Positions 1-8,031 of a DNA stretch of 42,907 bases are shown here, one piece after another; within the stretch, counting starts at the first letter, position 1; every line of letters starts with the position of its first letter. The notes under the pieces are model-generated. The model was not told the DNA's origin and did not search any database. It saw only the letters and a program-made list of their open reading frames with translations. The stretch comes from JBCBEX01 sp038528235. GTDB taxonomy: Bacteria > Bacteroidota > Rhodothermia > Rhodothermales > Rubricoccaceae. The stretch spans positions 1-42,907 of the forward strand of contig JBCBEX010000030.1 in the NCBI GenBank assembly GCA_038528235.1, in the 5' to 3' direction. A program made the translations under genes and the position numbers.

Positions 1-70
1 GGTGGCGCTCGGCACAGACGGGCAGCGGCACACAGAAGCCGGCCGGCTCACGCGGGCGCGCTGACGCGCC
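1..70. other. Unassigned left edge of the window
   Basis: These bases precede the stop codon of the first gene. They are GC-rich and contain no start codon, hairpin or recognisable coding signal that can be judged at this length. They may belong to a gene continuing off the left edge. Confidence 0.4.
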
Positions 71-844
71 TTAGCCGTCTTCCCGCAGCACGAAGTCGAC
101 GTGGATGTGGTCGTCGTGGCGCACCCAGGAGGGGTTGCGGGAGAACGCCATCAGGTCGCGCAGGTCCGGGTCGGCGGCGAATAGGCCAGCTTGCAGGTCC
201 GGAGCGAAGATGACGCGGCCGATGCGGACACCGTGCTCGTGGCCGACTGTGTGCAACGCCCTGAGGTGCGCCGCCAGCGCCGGGTAGTCGATGCACAGCG
301 AGCCGTCCGAGGTGCAGCCGTCGGACTCGAACGCCATGTCGTAGCCGAAGCGCAGCCACGGCCAGGTCGGGAGCGGGACGGAGCGGTCCTCGCGGTTTAT
401 CACCGGCGTCATGTAGTCGACCGAGACGCCGCTGCGGTGGGTACGGTGCGGCCGAAAGCGCCCGCCGCGCGGCCAGCCCGTCTCGCCGTAGACGTAGACC
501 GTCTCAGGCCGCGCTGCTGCGAGCGTGTCGTAGGCCGCCAGCGTCGCGTCGCGGACGGCGTCGTGCACGGCGGTGCGGCCGAGGAACGAGCCCAGGCGCG
601 AGTACGTGCGGAAGTTGGCCCCCGACGACGGCAGCCGCTTGCCGTGCTCCAGCCGCCCGTCCTGCGGCGTGCCGATGCTCACGCTCGGCGTGTCCGACTC
701 CATGAGCCGCAGCACATCGTTGCCGAACCATATGACGAGGGTCGCCACCCCGAGCAGCACAAGGCTATGCCTCGCCCATCGTGAGAGACAGCCGGGGCGT
801 TGACCGGGTTTAGTCCTCGTGTTATGATGTCGCTGTTGTGTCAT
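71..844 (-). CDS. Penicillin-insensitive murein endopeptidase-like protein (M74/LAS family)
   Basis: Probable zinc peptidase that cleaves peptide cross-links in peptidoglycan, acting outside the inner membrane. With this start the protein has 257 residues. A basic N-terminus is followed by one hydrophobic segment (about residues 26-47, HSLVLLGVATLVIWF), a signal anchor. The metal site is visible as HRTHRSGVSVDY (His133, His136, Asp143) and, near the C-terminus, HDDHIHVDF (His243, His246, His248). This HxxH...D plus HxxHxH pattern is typical of MepA-like enzymes. The chosen ATG (complement of 842-844) encodes MTQQRH and lies inside a repeat element (F1), whose GGATGACA end supplies the start codon. 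An ATG 20 codons upstream would translate most of one repeat arm and is less likely. The gene stands alone. Confidence 0.8.
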   Translation of the reverse strand: MTQQRHHNTRTKPGQRPGCLSRWARHSLVLLGVATLVIWFGNDVLRLMESDTPSVSIGTPQDGRLEHGKRLPSSGANFRTYSRLGSFLGRTAVHDAVRDATLAAYDTLAAARPETVYVYGETGWPRGGRFRPHRTHRSGVSVDYMTPVINREDRSVPLPTWPWLRFGYDMAFESDGCTSDGSLCIDYPALAAHLRALHTVGHEHGVRIGRVIFAPDLQAGLFAADPDLRDLMAFSRNPSWVRHDDHIHVDFVLREDG

Positions 845-943
845 CCTGAACTCGTTTACTCCGTGAAGCTTCGCTTTCAGGATCTCAGCGAAGCACCGAA
901 ACACCCGAGTCGATGGAGATCCCGGATCGAGTCCGGGATGACA
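839..943. repeat. F1 inverted repeat, copy 1
   Basis: The element starts TGTCATCCTGAAC and ends CCGGGATGACA, so its termini are complementary (GTCATCC/GGATGAC). An internal hairpin CCCGGA-TCGAG-TCCGGG lies at 921-937. It fills the gap between two genes read leftwards and overlaps the start codon of the endopeptidase gene. Copies 2 (26580-26706) and 3 (33105-33192) share the termini but differ inside. Confidence 0.75.
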
Positions 944-964
944 AGAATGGGTATTCGAGGTAAC

Positions 965-2137
965 TCACGCGCCGCGTGCGTCGACGGTCCACTCGGCGAC
1001 GACCTCCTCGCCGTCCTTGCCCGTGCGCTCGATGACGTAAAAGCGGTCCTGTGTCGCCATCGTCACGCAGGCATGGTTGGGCACGATGCGGACCGTGTCG
1101 CCCACGTCGAAGGTCGTCGCGCCGGGGACGCGCACCCAGCCGTGCTCCTCGCTCAGCCGCGCGATGCGTGCGTGCGGGAGCGGCTTCATCGTGTGCGGGC
1201 TGTGGAGGATTTGGCCGTGGTCACGGACGTTCCAGCCGAGGTCGGTGGTGAGGATTTTCTTGCCCGCGTCGAGGTAGGCCATCTCGCCACCGGTGGGCGT
1301 GCGGTGCTGCGCGATCACGGTGGCGCGCACGGTCAGCGCGCAGCGGTCGAGCGTTGTTGTGCCAAGCGTGACCTGCTGGCGGTCGTAGAAGACGTAGTTG
1401 CCGGGGCGGACCTCCGTGATCGTGAAGCCGTCGCGCGTCGCGTTCTCGAAGACACTCAGCGTAGGCGTCGAGCCGAGTGAGAGGATGGCGTCCGGCGTGA
1501 GGAGGCGGGCCCTACCGAGCGTCGCCGCGAAGGTGAGGAGGCGGTCGCGCTCCTCGGTCATGTAGCGCCGCAAGGCGTCCTGCTTCGTCTCGCCTTGCCT
1601 GGGGCCGCCGTAGGCCTGCCCGCCGTGCGTCAGCAGTCCCGCGAGCGTCAGCGACGGCAGCCCCGCGAGGTCGCGCACGAGAGACGCCGCATCCGGGTGG
1701 TTCCAGCGAATGCCCGTCCGTCCGTGCCCGGTGTCGACCTCCAGCAACACGTCGGCGGTCTGGCCCTGCTCGGCGAAGAAGGCATTCGCCTGCCGCGCGC
1801 CTGCGAGGGTGTCTACGCAGAACGTCACGCGCGTCTTCCCGGCGAGCAGCGTGGCCACCCGTGCGAGGGCATCGCGCCCCACAACAGGTCGAGCGATGCA
1901 CAGGTCGTCGAACCCGAAGCGCGCGAACACCTCCGCCTCGCCGACGGTGGCGATGGTCAGCCCGACGGCCCCGCGCTCCCGCTGCCGTAGCGCGATCTCG
2001 ACCGACTTGTGCGTCTTGACGTGCGGCCGCAGCGCCACGCCATTCTCGTCGGCGCGCGCCTGCATCGCGTCGAGGTTGGCGTCGAGGCGGGCACGGTCGA
2101 CGAGAAGGGCGGGCGAGGGGAGGTCGGCGAGGTGCAT
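965..2137 (-). CDS. PLP-dependent D-threonine aldolase / D-serine dehydratase-like enzyme (DSD1 family)
   Basis: A fold-type III PLP enzyme of 390 residues, the usual length for the family. An alanine-racemase-like barrel at the N-terminus carries the motif RPHVKTHK (residues 37-44), whose lysine (probably Lys41) binds PLP. A C-terminal D-serine-dehydratase-like domain has PNHACVT, with His355 and Cys357 in the positions that bind zinc in eukaryotic D-serine dehydratase. Family members cleave D-threonine or other beta-hydroxy D-amino acids, or dehydrate D-serine; the sequence does not decide between these. The ATG at 2137 gives MHLADLPSPALLVD, a normal family N-terminus. The open frame continues upstream to 2674, but that stretch is low-complexity, Arg/Pro-rich and not family-like, so it is excluded. 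Divergent from metY. Confidence 0.85.
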   Translation of the reverse strand: MHLADLPSPALLVDRARLDANLDAMQARADENGVALRPHVKTHKSVEIALRQRERGAVGLTIATVGEAEVFARFGFDDLCIARPVVGRDALARVATLLAGKTRVTFCVDTLAGARQANAFFAEQGQTADVLLEVDTGHGRTGIRWNHPDAASLVRDLAGLPSLTLAGLLTHGGQAYGGPRQGETKQDALRRYMTEERDRLLTFAATLGRARLLTPDAILSLGSTPTLSVFENATRDGFTITEVRPGNYVFYDRQQVTLGTTTLDRCALTVRATVIAQHRTPTGGEMAYLDAGKKILTTDLGWNVRDHGQILHSPHTMKPLPHARIARLSEEHGWVRVPGATTFDVGDTVRIVPNHACVTMATQDRFYVIERTGKDGEEVVAEWTVDARGA

Positions 2138-2465
2138 CGGATGAGCCAGGGAGACGAGGGAGCGAAGAGGCGAGGTGAAGGGGAAGAATACGAGTGAGGG
2201 CGTGTGAGGGTCTGGGAGTCGAAGTAGGAGGGACGATCGAGGAGCGCGCCGCGGACAACGCACCAGTGCCAACGGACCTGCCGCGGGGCTCCATCTTCTG
2301 GCCTCCATGCACCAAGTGCAGCCTCCGTCTGTGTCGCGGAAGCGCCCGGAAGCGGTTTCGTTCACGCAAACCCCACAATAGGTGTGTGGAACATCCCGAC
2401 GGGCCGCCCTATTCTGGGAGCACATCCATCCGCTCTGCCTCGTGCGCCTCGCCGACCTCCGCCTC

Positions 2466-2611
2466 GCCCCTGCTCCCATCGCTATTGCGATGAAGGGGAT
2501 GATGATGTGTTGTCGCGACGGCGGCCTCGAGGGCGCGTGTGGATCCGGCGGGTAAGACCTCCCGCCATCAAACCGATCTGCCAACCCTCTGGGCCGCCCG
2601 CCCGGAGGGTT
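2466..2611 (+). promoter_or_regulatory. Structured leader upstream of metY
   Basis: The 529-bp gap between the divergent aldolase-like gene and metY (2138-2666) has no credible gene. Its right part holds three consecutive inverted repeats on the metY strand: 2466-2497 (CCCCT...ATCGC-TATT-GCGAT..AGGGG), 2547-2566 (GGCGGG-TAAGACCT-CCCGCC) and the terminator-like hairpin at 2583-2611. The arrangement suggests transcription attenuation of the methionine genes. I could not match it to SAM-I, SAM-II or another riboswitch class by eye, so the ligand, if any, is unknown. Confidence 0.4.
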
Positions 2612-2614
2612 TTT
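2583..2614 (+). terminator. Intrinsic terminator or attenuator 53 bp before metY
   Basis: AACCCTC (2583-2589) pairs with GAGGGTT (2605-2611), with additional GGGC/GCCC pairing inside, followed by a run of T (2610-2614). It sits downstream of two other hairpins and just before metY. It therefore either ends a short leader transcript conditionally or shields metY from upstream transcription. Confidence 0.65.
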
Positions 2615-2666
2615 GCATTTACGCCCCCGGCTCGCTGTCCACGTCCCCCAACCTGTCTCCATTGCC

Positions 2667-3980
2667 ATGAGCACGCCCGACCTTCACTTCGAGACCCTGC
2701 AACTCCACGCAGGCCAGCAGCCCGACAGCGCCACCAACAGCCGCGCCGTCCCGATCTACCAGACCACCTCCTACACCTTCGACGACACCGGGCACGCCGC
2801 GCGGCTCTTCGGCCTCCAGGAGTTCGGCAACATCTACACCCGGATTATGAACCCGACGACCGACGTCTTCGAGCAGCGCATCGCGGCGCTCGAAGGCGGG
2901 GCGGCGGCGGTCGCCACGGCGTCGGGGCAGTCGGCGCACCTCGTCACGTTCACCACGCTCGCCGAGGCGGGCGACAACATCGTCGCGTCGAGCAAGCTCT
3001 ACGGCGGCACCTACAATCTCCTCAAGGTCGCGCTCAAGCGCCTCGGCATCGAGACGCGCTTCGTCGAGACCGACGACCCCGCCGACTTCGCCGCGCAGAT
3101 CGACGACCGCACGAAGGCCGTCTTCTTCGAGACGCTCGGCAACCCGCGCCTCAACGTGCCCGACTTCGAGGGCATCGTGGCCGTCGCGCACGACGCGGGC
3201 GTGCCGGTGGTCGTGGACAACACGTTCGGCGCAGGAGGCTACTACTTCCGTCCCATCGAGCACGGCGTCGACATCGTGACGCACTCGGCGACGAAGTGGA
3301 TCGGCGGGCACGGCACGTCCATCGGCGGCGTGATCGTGGATTCCGGCCGCTTCGACTGGCGCAACGGGCGCTTCCCCAACTTCACCGAGCCGAGCGAGGG
3401 CTACCACGGCCTGCGCTTCACGGACGTGTTCAACCCGGAGAGCGACCTCGGCAACGTGGCGTTCGCGATCCGCGCCCGCGTCGAGGGGCTGCGCGACCTC
3501 GGGGCCGCGCTCTCACCGTTCAACGCGTTCCTGCTGTTGCAGGGCCTGGAGACGCTCTCGCTGCGCGCCGAGCGCCACGCCGAGAACGCACTCACGCTTG
3601 CACGCTGGCTGGAGGCGCACGATGCTGTCGAGTGGGTGTGGTATCCGGGCCTAGAGTCGCACGAATACCACGAGGCGGCGCAGAAGTACCTCCCGCGTGG
3701 CTTCGGGGCGGTCCTCAACTTCGGCATCCGCGGGGGCAAGGAGGCCGGGCAGCAGTTCATCGAGAGCCTGAACCTCGCCAGCCACCTCGCGAACGTCGGC
3801 GACGCGAAGACGCTCGTCATCCACCCGGCCTCGACCACGCACCAGCAGCTCTCCGAAGCCGAGCAGCAGGCCAGCGGCGTGCGCCCCGAACTCATCCGCG
3901 TGTCCGTCGGCATCGAGCACATCGACGACCTTACCGCCGACTTCGCACAGGCCTTCGAGACGCTGCTCGTCGAAGCCTAG
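2667..3980 (+). CDS. metY: O-acetylhomoserine aminocarboxypropyltransferase (O-acetylhomoserine sulfhydrylase)
   Basis: Cytoplasmic PLP enzyme of the Cys/Met metabolism family. It condenses O-acetylhomoserine with sulfide (or a thiol) to give homocysteine. The protein has 437 residues, normal for MetY and longer than cystathionine synthases. The PLP lysine is Lys210 in HSATKWIGGHG. An early SRAVPIYQTTSYTF segment and the central VVVDNTFG strand are typical. The start is the ATG at 2667 (MSTPDLHFETLQLHAG); codons further upstream fall in the leader and terminator. metX follows after 111 bp that are largely a palindromic repeat. Together the two genes make homocysteine from homoserine by direct sulfhydrylation. 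Expression is probably governed by the hairpin-rich leader. Confidence 0.93.
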   Translation: MSTPDLHFETLQLHAGQQPDSATNSRAVPIYQTTSYTFDDTGHAARLFGLQEFGNIYTRIMNPTTDVFEQRIAALEGGAAAVATASGQSAHLVTFTTLAEAGDNIVASSKLYGGTYNLLKVALKRLGIETRFVETDDPADFAAQIDDRTKAVFFETLGNPRLNVPDFEGIVAVAHDAGVPVVVDNTFGAGGYYFRPIEHGVDIVTHSATKWIGGHGTSIGGVIVDSGRFDWRNGRFPNFTEPSEGYHGLRFTDVFNPESDLGNVAFAIRARVEGLRDLGAALSPFNAFLLLQGLETLSLRAERHAENALTLARWLEAHDAVEWVWYPGLESHEYHEAAQKYLPRGFGAVLNFGIRGGKEAGQQFIESLNLASHLANVGDAKTLVIHPASTTHQQLSEAEQQASGVRPELIRVSVGIEHIDDLTADFAQAFETLLVEA

Positions 3981-3988
3981 CGGCTTCG

Positions 3989-4076
3989 GTGTGGACGTGT
4001 GCAGGTATGAACGTGTGAATGTGTTCATGCCCGCGCACGTCCAGCCACGCACGTTCACACGTTCATACGTCCACAC
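3989..4076. repeat. F3 palindromic repeat, copy 1 (between metY and metX)
   Basis: GTGTGGACG (3989-3997) pairs with CGTCCACAC (4068-4076), and TATGAACGTGTGAA (4006-4019) pairs perfectly with TTCACACGTTCATA (4054-4067). The arms could form one long hairpin in the metY-metX transcript. The same words recur at 20805-20864 and, as one arm only, at 35914-35940. Confidence 0.8.
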
Positions 4077-4091
4077 TTGCATACCCGAAGG

Positions 4092-5231
4092 ATGAACGAC
4101 GGCGTCACCACCCACCGGCTCACGGAGCCGTTCACCACCGAGGGCGGCTTCACGTTCGAGGCCCCCGAAGTCGCGTACAAGACCTGGGGCACACTCAGCC
4201 CGTCGGCCGACAACGCGGTGCTGATTTGCCACGCGCTCACCGGCCATGCCGCTGCGGATGAGTGGATGGGCACGCTGCTCGGCGAAGGCAAGCTGCTCGA
4301 CCCGGCCCGGCACTTCATCATCGCGACGAACGCGCTCGGCTCGTGCTACGGCACTACGGGGCCGCGCAGCCGCAACCCGGTCACGGGCGAACCCTACGGC
4401 GGCGCGTTCCCGCACGTCACCATCCGCGATATGGTGCGGCTCCAGCGGCGATTGCTGGACGACCTCGGCGTGCGGCGGCTCGCGCTCGTCCTCGGCGGCT
4501 CGATGGGCGGGATGCAGGCCCTCGAATGGGCTGCGATGGATGCGCTGGGCGAGCAGGAGTTCGAAGGCGGCGGCCCCGACGGACAGCCTTTCGTTGGACG
4601 CCTGGCGGTGCTCGCGACGGGCGCGGCACACACGGCCTGGCAGATCGGGATCTCCGAAGCGCAGCGCTCGGCGATCACGGCCGACCCCCGGTGGCGTGGT
4701 GGCTTCTACCCGCCCTACGATCCGCCCCGCGCGGGCCTCGCCGCCGCCCGGCAGATGGCGATGATGACGTACCGCAGCCCCACACTCTTTGCCGAGCGCT
4801 TCGCCCGTACCCAGCGCGGCGACGGCACCTTCGAGATCGCGTCGTACCTCCAGCACCAGGGCGAAAAGCTCGTCCAGCGCTTCGACGCCGTCACCTACGT
4901 CCGCCTCACCGAGGCGATGGACAGCCACGACGTCGCCCGCGCCCGTGCCGCCGACGTGCTCGACCGGGTCACAATCCCCGCCGTCGTCGTCGGTATCACG
5001 TCCGACGTGCTCTACCCACCGCACGAGCAGCAGGCCCTCGCCGCCGCATTGCCGAATGGCACCTACCTCGAACTCGACTCGCCCTTCGGCCACGACGCCT
5101 TCCTCGTCGACTTCGAGAAGCTCGACGCGCTCCTGCGCCCGTTCGTCCACGCGGCGGCCGCCGATTCGGTCACGCCGGGAAAGAGCGCTCCGCCCGCCCG
5201 CCGCGCCGCTGATCGGGTGGCGGTGGTGTGA
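4092..5231 (+). CDS. metX: Homoserine O-acetyltransferase (MetX)
   Basis: Alpha/beta-hydrolase-fold acyltransferase that activates the hydroxyl of homoserine with an acyl-CoA. It supplies the substrate of the adjacent metY product. It has 379 residues, the normal length. The nucleophile is Ser137 in GGSMGGMQALEWA, the acid probably Asp305 in GITSDVLYPP, and the base His334 in FGHDAFLVDF. The start is the ATG at 4092 (MNDGVTTHR), preceded by GAAGG; an in-frame upstream ATG at 4077 lies inside the F3 repeat. Some MetX proteins use succinyl-CoA, but the neighbouring O-acetylhomoserine sulfhydrylase favours acetyl. The gene converges on the ligase gene at 5372, separated by an F2 element that may terminate both transcripts. 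Confidence 0.93.
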   Translation: MNDGVTTHRLTEPFTTEGGFTFEAPEVAYKTWGTLSPSADNAVLICHALTGHAAADEWMGTLLGEGKLLDPARHFIIATNALGSCYGTTGPRSRNPVTGEPYGGAFPHVTIRDMVRLQRRLLDDLGVRRLALVLGGSMGGMQALEWAAMDALGEQEFEGGGPDGQPFVGRLAVLATGAAHTAWQIGISEAQRSAITADPRWRGGFYPPYDPPRAGLAAARQMAMMTYRSPTLFAERFARTQRGDGTFEIASYLQHQGEKLVQRFDAVTYVRLTEAMDSHDVARARAADVLDRVTIPAVVVGITSDVLYPPHEQQALAAALPNGTYLELDSPFGHDAFLVDFEKLDALLRPFVHAAAADSVTPGKSAPPARRAADRVAVV

Positions 5232-5234
5232 CAA

Positions 5235-5360
5235 CTCCCCCGTTTTTGGTGACGGTCGCTAAGCTCCCCTATCACCAAAAACTGTCCCCCTCATTTGTGA
5301 GGGGGACAGTTTGAAGAGCGAAGCGTCGTCAGGCGCGGAGGCGATGAGAACGGGGGGAGC
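5235..5360. repeat. F2 branched palindromic element, copy a
   Basis: The outer arms CTCCCCCG and CGGGGGGAG enclose three hairpins. Arm 1 is TTTTTGGTGA (5243-5252) with TCACCAAAAA (5272-5281). Arm 2 is a perfect 14-bp stem with a four-base loop (5280-5293 with 5298-5311, ACTGTCCCCCTCA core). Arm 3 has an inner GCGTC/GGCGC pairing around 5323-5336. It lies between the convergent metX and GCS2-ligase genes, where it could act as a two-way terminator. Confidence 0.85.
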
Positions 5361-5371
5361 CGCCTGGCTCC

Positions 5372-6478
5372 CTATCGCACGCCTTCCTCGGTCTCAGCGA
5401 TGAGTTGGTCCACGACCGGGCGTAGCTGGCCTGTCTGCTCGAACGTGGCGACCTGTCGGTCGGCGCTGGCGCCTTGGTCGAGGATCTTGTAGGCGTATTC
5501 CACCTCGGCGCGGCTACCGAGCTCGTCGACGACATCGCCGATGAACCACTCGATGAGTTCGAGGATGAGTTCGCGGGCGGGGACTTCCTGCTCCTTGCCG
5601 AAGTCGATCAGCTTGCCGTCGAGGCCGTGGCGGACGGCGCGCCACTTGTTCTCTTCGATGAGGTCGGCGGGGTAGACGCGGAAGGTGCTGTTGTCGCGCC
5701 GCATCTTGTAGAGCTTCAGCACGATCGCCTGCAGGATCGCCGCGATGCAGACGGCCTCCTCGACGCGCGTGCAGACGTCGAGGAAACGGAATTCGAGCGT
5801 CTGGAATTTGTGGTGCGGGCGCACGTCCCAGTAGATCTTCGAACCGTCGGGGATGCAACCGGTGTGGACGAGCTTCTCGCGGAGCGCGTGGAAGTCGCCG
5901 TAGGAGCGCATGATGCGCGGGACGCCGTTGCGCGGGTAGTTGCGGAAGATGACGCTGCGGTACGACTTGAGCCCCGTCTTGCGGCCCATCCAGAAGGGCG
6001 AGCTCGACGAGAGGCAGAGCAGGTGCGGCATGAAGTAGCGCGCCACGTTCATCGCGTCGATGAGGAACTCGTTGTCCTCGATGCCGATGTGGACGTGCGT
6101 GCCGAAGATGAGCAGCTGGTGCGCCACGTCCTGCATGTCCTCACGCACGCCGATATAGCGCTCCAGCGGCGTGATCTCCTGGTCCTGCCAGCTCGAAAAC
6201 GGGTGCGTCCCCGCCGCGACCACCTTCAGCCCCTTGCGGTCGGCGAGCTCCATCACGATCCCGCGCAGCCGCTTTAACTCCGCGCTCACCTCGCCCGGCG
6301 TCTTGCACACCTGCGTCCCAATCTCCACCATCGACTGGTGCAGCTCGGGCTTGACCTCGCCGAGCAGGATGCGGTCGTCGTCGAGGATCTCGGTGATGTA
6401 CGACCGCAGTTCGCGCGTCTCGGGGTCGATGATCTGGTACTCCTCCTCGACGCCGAGAGTAAGGGACGGGGCTTTCAT
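5372..6478 (-). CDS. GCS2-family carboxylate-amine ligase (YbdK-like)
   Basis: A 368-residue member of the glutamate-cysteine ligase family 2. These enzymes use ATP to join a carboxylate to an amine, and some have weak glutamate-cysteine ligase activity. The family opening LGVEEEYQIID (residues 8-18) carries the acidic Mg-ATP site. GTHPF, FGTHVHIGI and the conserved WDVRPHHKFQTLEFRF segment follow in the expected order. It is the last gene of a leftward cluster (9971 to 5372) after a circularly permuted ATP-grasp protein, 30 bp away, and a classical ATP-grasp protein. The set suggests stepwise synthesis of a peptide-like compound or of peptide tags. True glutathione synthesis is less likely because no gshB-type partner of standard form is present. 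The substrate is unknown. Confidence 0.85.
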   Translation of the reverse strand: MKAPSLTLGVEEEYQIIDPETRELRSYITEILDDDRILLGEVKPELHQSMVEIGTQVCKTPGEVSAELKRLRGIVMELADRKGLKVVAAGTHPFSSWQDQEITPLERYIGVREDMQDVAHQLLIFGTHVHIGIEDNEFLIDAMNVARYFMPHLLCLSSSSPFWMGRKTGLKSYRSVIFRNYPRNGVPRIMRSYGDFHALREKLVHTGCIPDGSKIYWDVRPHHKFQTLEFRFLDVCTRVEEAVCIAAILQAIVLKLYKMRRDNSTFRVYPADLIEENKWRAVRHGLDGKLIDFGKEQEVPARELILELIEWFIGDVVDELGSRAEVEYAYKILDQGASADRQVATFEQTGQLRPVVDQLIAETEEGVR

Positions 6479-6508
6479 AGGACTGGGGTGTGAGAGTGAG
6501 GAGTCGCG

Positions 6509-7867
6509 CTATCGTTTTTCGACGACGAACGTCGCGAGGCTGGAGCCGCCGCCGGAGGTCACGTTGACGAGCGAGTCGGTGGAGAGGCGCGTCAGGCAGC
6601 CGTCCATGTAGTCGCCGTAGAAGGCGAACGGCGCCGTGTCGATGATGCGGTCGTGGAAGGCGGCCGAGCCGTCGATGAGGCTGGGGTAGGTCTCGCGCGG
6701 GAGGTGGATGCGGTCCTGGATGATGAACGGCTCCGCGAGGGCCTCTTTGAGCGCGGCCTGCCAGCGGGCGTCGTCGACTTCCCAGCCGAGCACGATGCCC
6801 GTGCCGCCGTACTCGTCGTTGGGCTTGAGGACGAGGTGGTCCTTGTTCTTCGCCGCATACGGAATCAGGTCGATGGGCAGACCCTTGAACATCGTCGTGC
6901 GCTCCTCGACGACGCGCGTCCACGGCACGTGGGCCTCGATGGCCTCGCGCTCGGTCGCGGTGAAGAGATCGGTGTTGCGCTCGTCGCTCAGCACGGCGAG
7001 GCTCGCCTTCTTGTGGAGAATCTTGCAGCGGAACGAGTTCACCATCACCACGTCGCCCGCGATCACGGCGCGCACGATGGGGTGGTCCATCCCGCCGCGC
7101 TCGACGAGTTCGGAGATGAGGACGCGCTTGTAGATCACATCGATGGGGATGCCGCCCGCGAAGATTTTCCCGTTGCGGTATTCCACCTCGCGCGGGTCGG
7201 CGATGACGCACTTGAAGCCCAGCGCCTCGAAGTAGTCCTTCGAGATCACGAACTCCGAGTAGGTCGGCACCTCGCGCCAGTCCACGATGGCGATGGTGGG
7301 GCGGTGTCGCTTGCGGCCGGTCGCTTGCTGGTAGGCGCTCACCAGGGCATGCAGCACGCTGTGGCGCGATGGCTGCGAGCGGACCTCGTACTTCTTGAGG
7401 TACTCCCGCATGACCGGCAGCCCGAAGAAGATGGCCGCGAGGTGGTCGTTGTAGGCGGCGGCAGCGGGCGTCTCGGCGTTGTACTCGGTGATCTTCATCC
7501 CGCCGCGCTCCGACACGAAGAACGCGTCGAGGCGCGAGACGGGGCTGGCCGTCGCGAAGCCGTGGTCGTGCTGGACGAGCGCCTCCTCCCAGTCGGTGAG
7601 CTTGAACTGTTTGCGGAAGACCGCGTCGGCGATGGCGGCGCGGTAGACCTTCCCGAAGGCGCGCAGCAGGACGGCCGTGCGGCGCTTCAGGAATTTGTAC
7701 TGCCCCGGCGTCATGAAGCGGGGCCGCAGCACGCTGCACAGCGGGCGCTCGCCAAAGAAGAGGCCGCGGCGGCGGAGCTGGTCGTCGAGCTGGTCCTGCG
7801 ACGCCCCGGCGAGGTCGTCGTCGGTAAGCAGCGTATGGTAGGCGTCGATGGCGGCCTGGATGGCCAT
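6509..7867 (-). CDS. Circularly permuted type 2 ATP-grasp protein
   Basis: A 452-residue protein of the circularly permuted ATP-grasp group, whose members are predicted amide or peptide ligases. Visible signatures are an acidic ITEYNAETPA segment (about residues 125-134), a central strand HRPTIAIVDWREVPTYSEF, and the ATP-binding motif LVLKPNDEYGGTGIVLG with Lys348 and the GG pair near 354-355. FIIQDRIHLPRETYP follows. The SGGGSSLATFVVEKR end matches family C-termini. It lacks the alpha-E helical domain often encoded beside such proteins. It lies between the GCS2 ligase (30 bp) and the classical ATP-grasp gene (164-bp gap filled by an F2 element). It probably catalyses one ATP-dependent ligation of the cluster's pathway. 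Confidence 0.85.
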   Translation of the reverse strand: MAIQAAIDAYHTLLTDDDLAGASQDQLDDQLRRRGLFFGERPLCSVLRPRFMTPGQYKFLKRRTAVLLRAFGKVYRAAIADAVFRKQFKLTDWEEALVQHDHGFATASPVSRLDAFFVSERGGMKITEYNAETPAAAAYNDHLAAIFFGLPVMREYLKKYEVRSQPSRHSVLHALVSAYQQATGRKRHRPTIAIVDWREVPTYSEFVISKDYFEALGFKCVIADPREVEYRNGKIFAGGIPIDVIYKRVLISELVERGGMDHPIVRAVIAGDVVMVNSFRCKILHKKASLAVLSDERNTDLFTATEREAIEAHVPWTRVVEERTTMFKGLPIDLIPYAAKNKDHLVLKPNDEYGGTGIVLGWEVDDARWQAALKEALAEPFIIQDRIHLPRETYPSLIDGSAAFHDRIIDTAPFAFYGDYMDGCLTRLSTDSLVNVTSGGGSSLATFVVEKR

Positions 7868-7899
7868 AGGTGGCTGGGTGGCTGGGTGGATAGCAATCC

Positions 7900-8020
7900 G
7901 GCTCCCCCCGCCCCGCTCCTCTAGCGAGGAGTCGCGGGGCTGTCCCCCTCACGCGTGAGGGGGACAGTTCGAAGAGCGGAGCGTCATCAGACGCGGAGAC
8001 GATGAGAACGGGGGGGAGGC
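7900..8020. repeat. F2 branched palindromic element, copy b
   Basis: Outer arms GGCTCCCCCCG and CGGGGGGAG. Arm 1 here is CCCCGCTCCTC with GAGGAGTCGCGGGG, unrelated in sequence to arm 1 of copy a but again self-complementary. Arm 2 (7940-7967) is the conserved CTGTCCCCCTCA stem. Arm 3 contains GCGTC-ATCA-GACGC. It fills the gap between the two ATP-grasp genes, downstream of the lysine-tailed one. Confidence 0.85.
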
Positions 8021-8031
8021 GTCCGGGCGGG

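Noticed and set aside
48..731. Open frames on both strands over the endopeptidase gene (up to 197 codons)
   Set aside because: They overlap a gene with a full metal-binding motif set, are Arg/Ala-rich shadows typical of high-GC DNA, and show no domain features.
2547..2614. SAM-II or SAM-I riboswitch before metY
   Set aside because: The loop lengths and conserved bases of those classes are not present as far as I can see; only a generic hairpin-terminator layout remains.
2138..2674. N-terminal extension of the aldolase-like gene to 569 residues
   Set aside because: The extra 179 residues are low-complexity and not family-like; the ATG at 2137 gives the expected N-terminus.
3651..5234. 527-codon open frame antisense to metY/metX
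   Set aside because: It lies opposite two clear enzymes, crosses the F3 repeat, and has the Arg/Val/Glu-rich composition of an antisense shadow.
5280..5311. Perfect hairpin read as a simple rho-independent terminator
   Set aside because: The same arm occurs inside two genes and between co-directional genes and is one branch of a larger element, so termination alone does not explain it.
5372..6478. Assignment of the GCS2 gene as glutathione-synthesising gshA
   Set aside because: YbdK-like proteins have weak or unproven activity of this kind, and the cluster contains other amidoligases that point to a different pathway.
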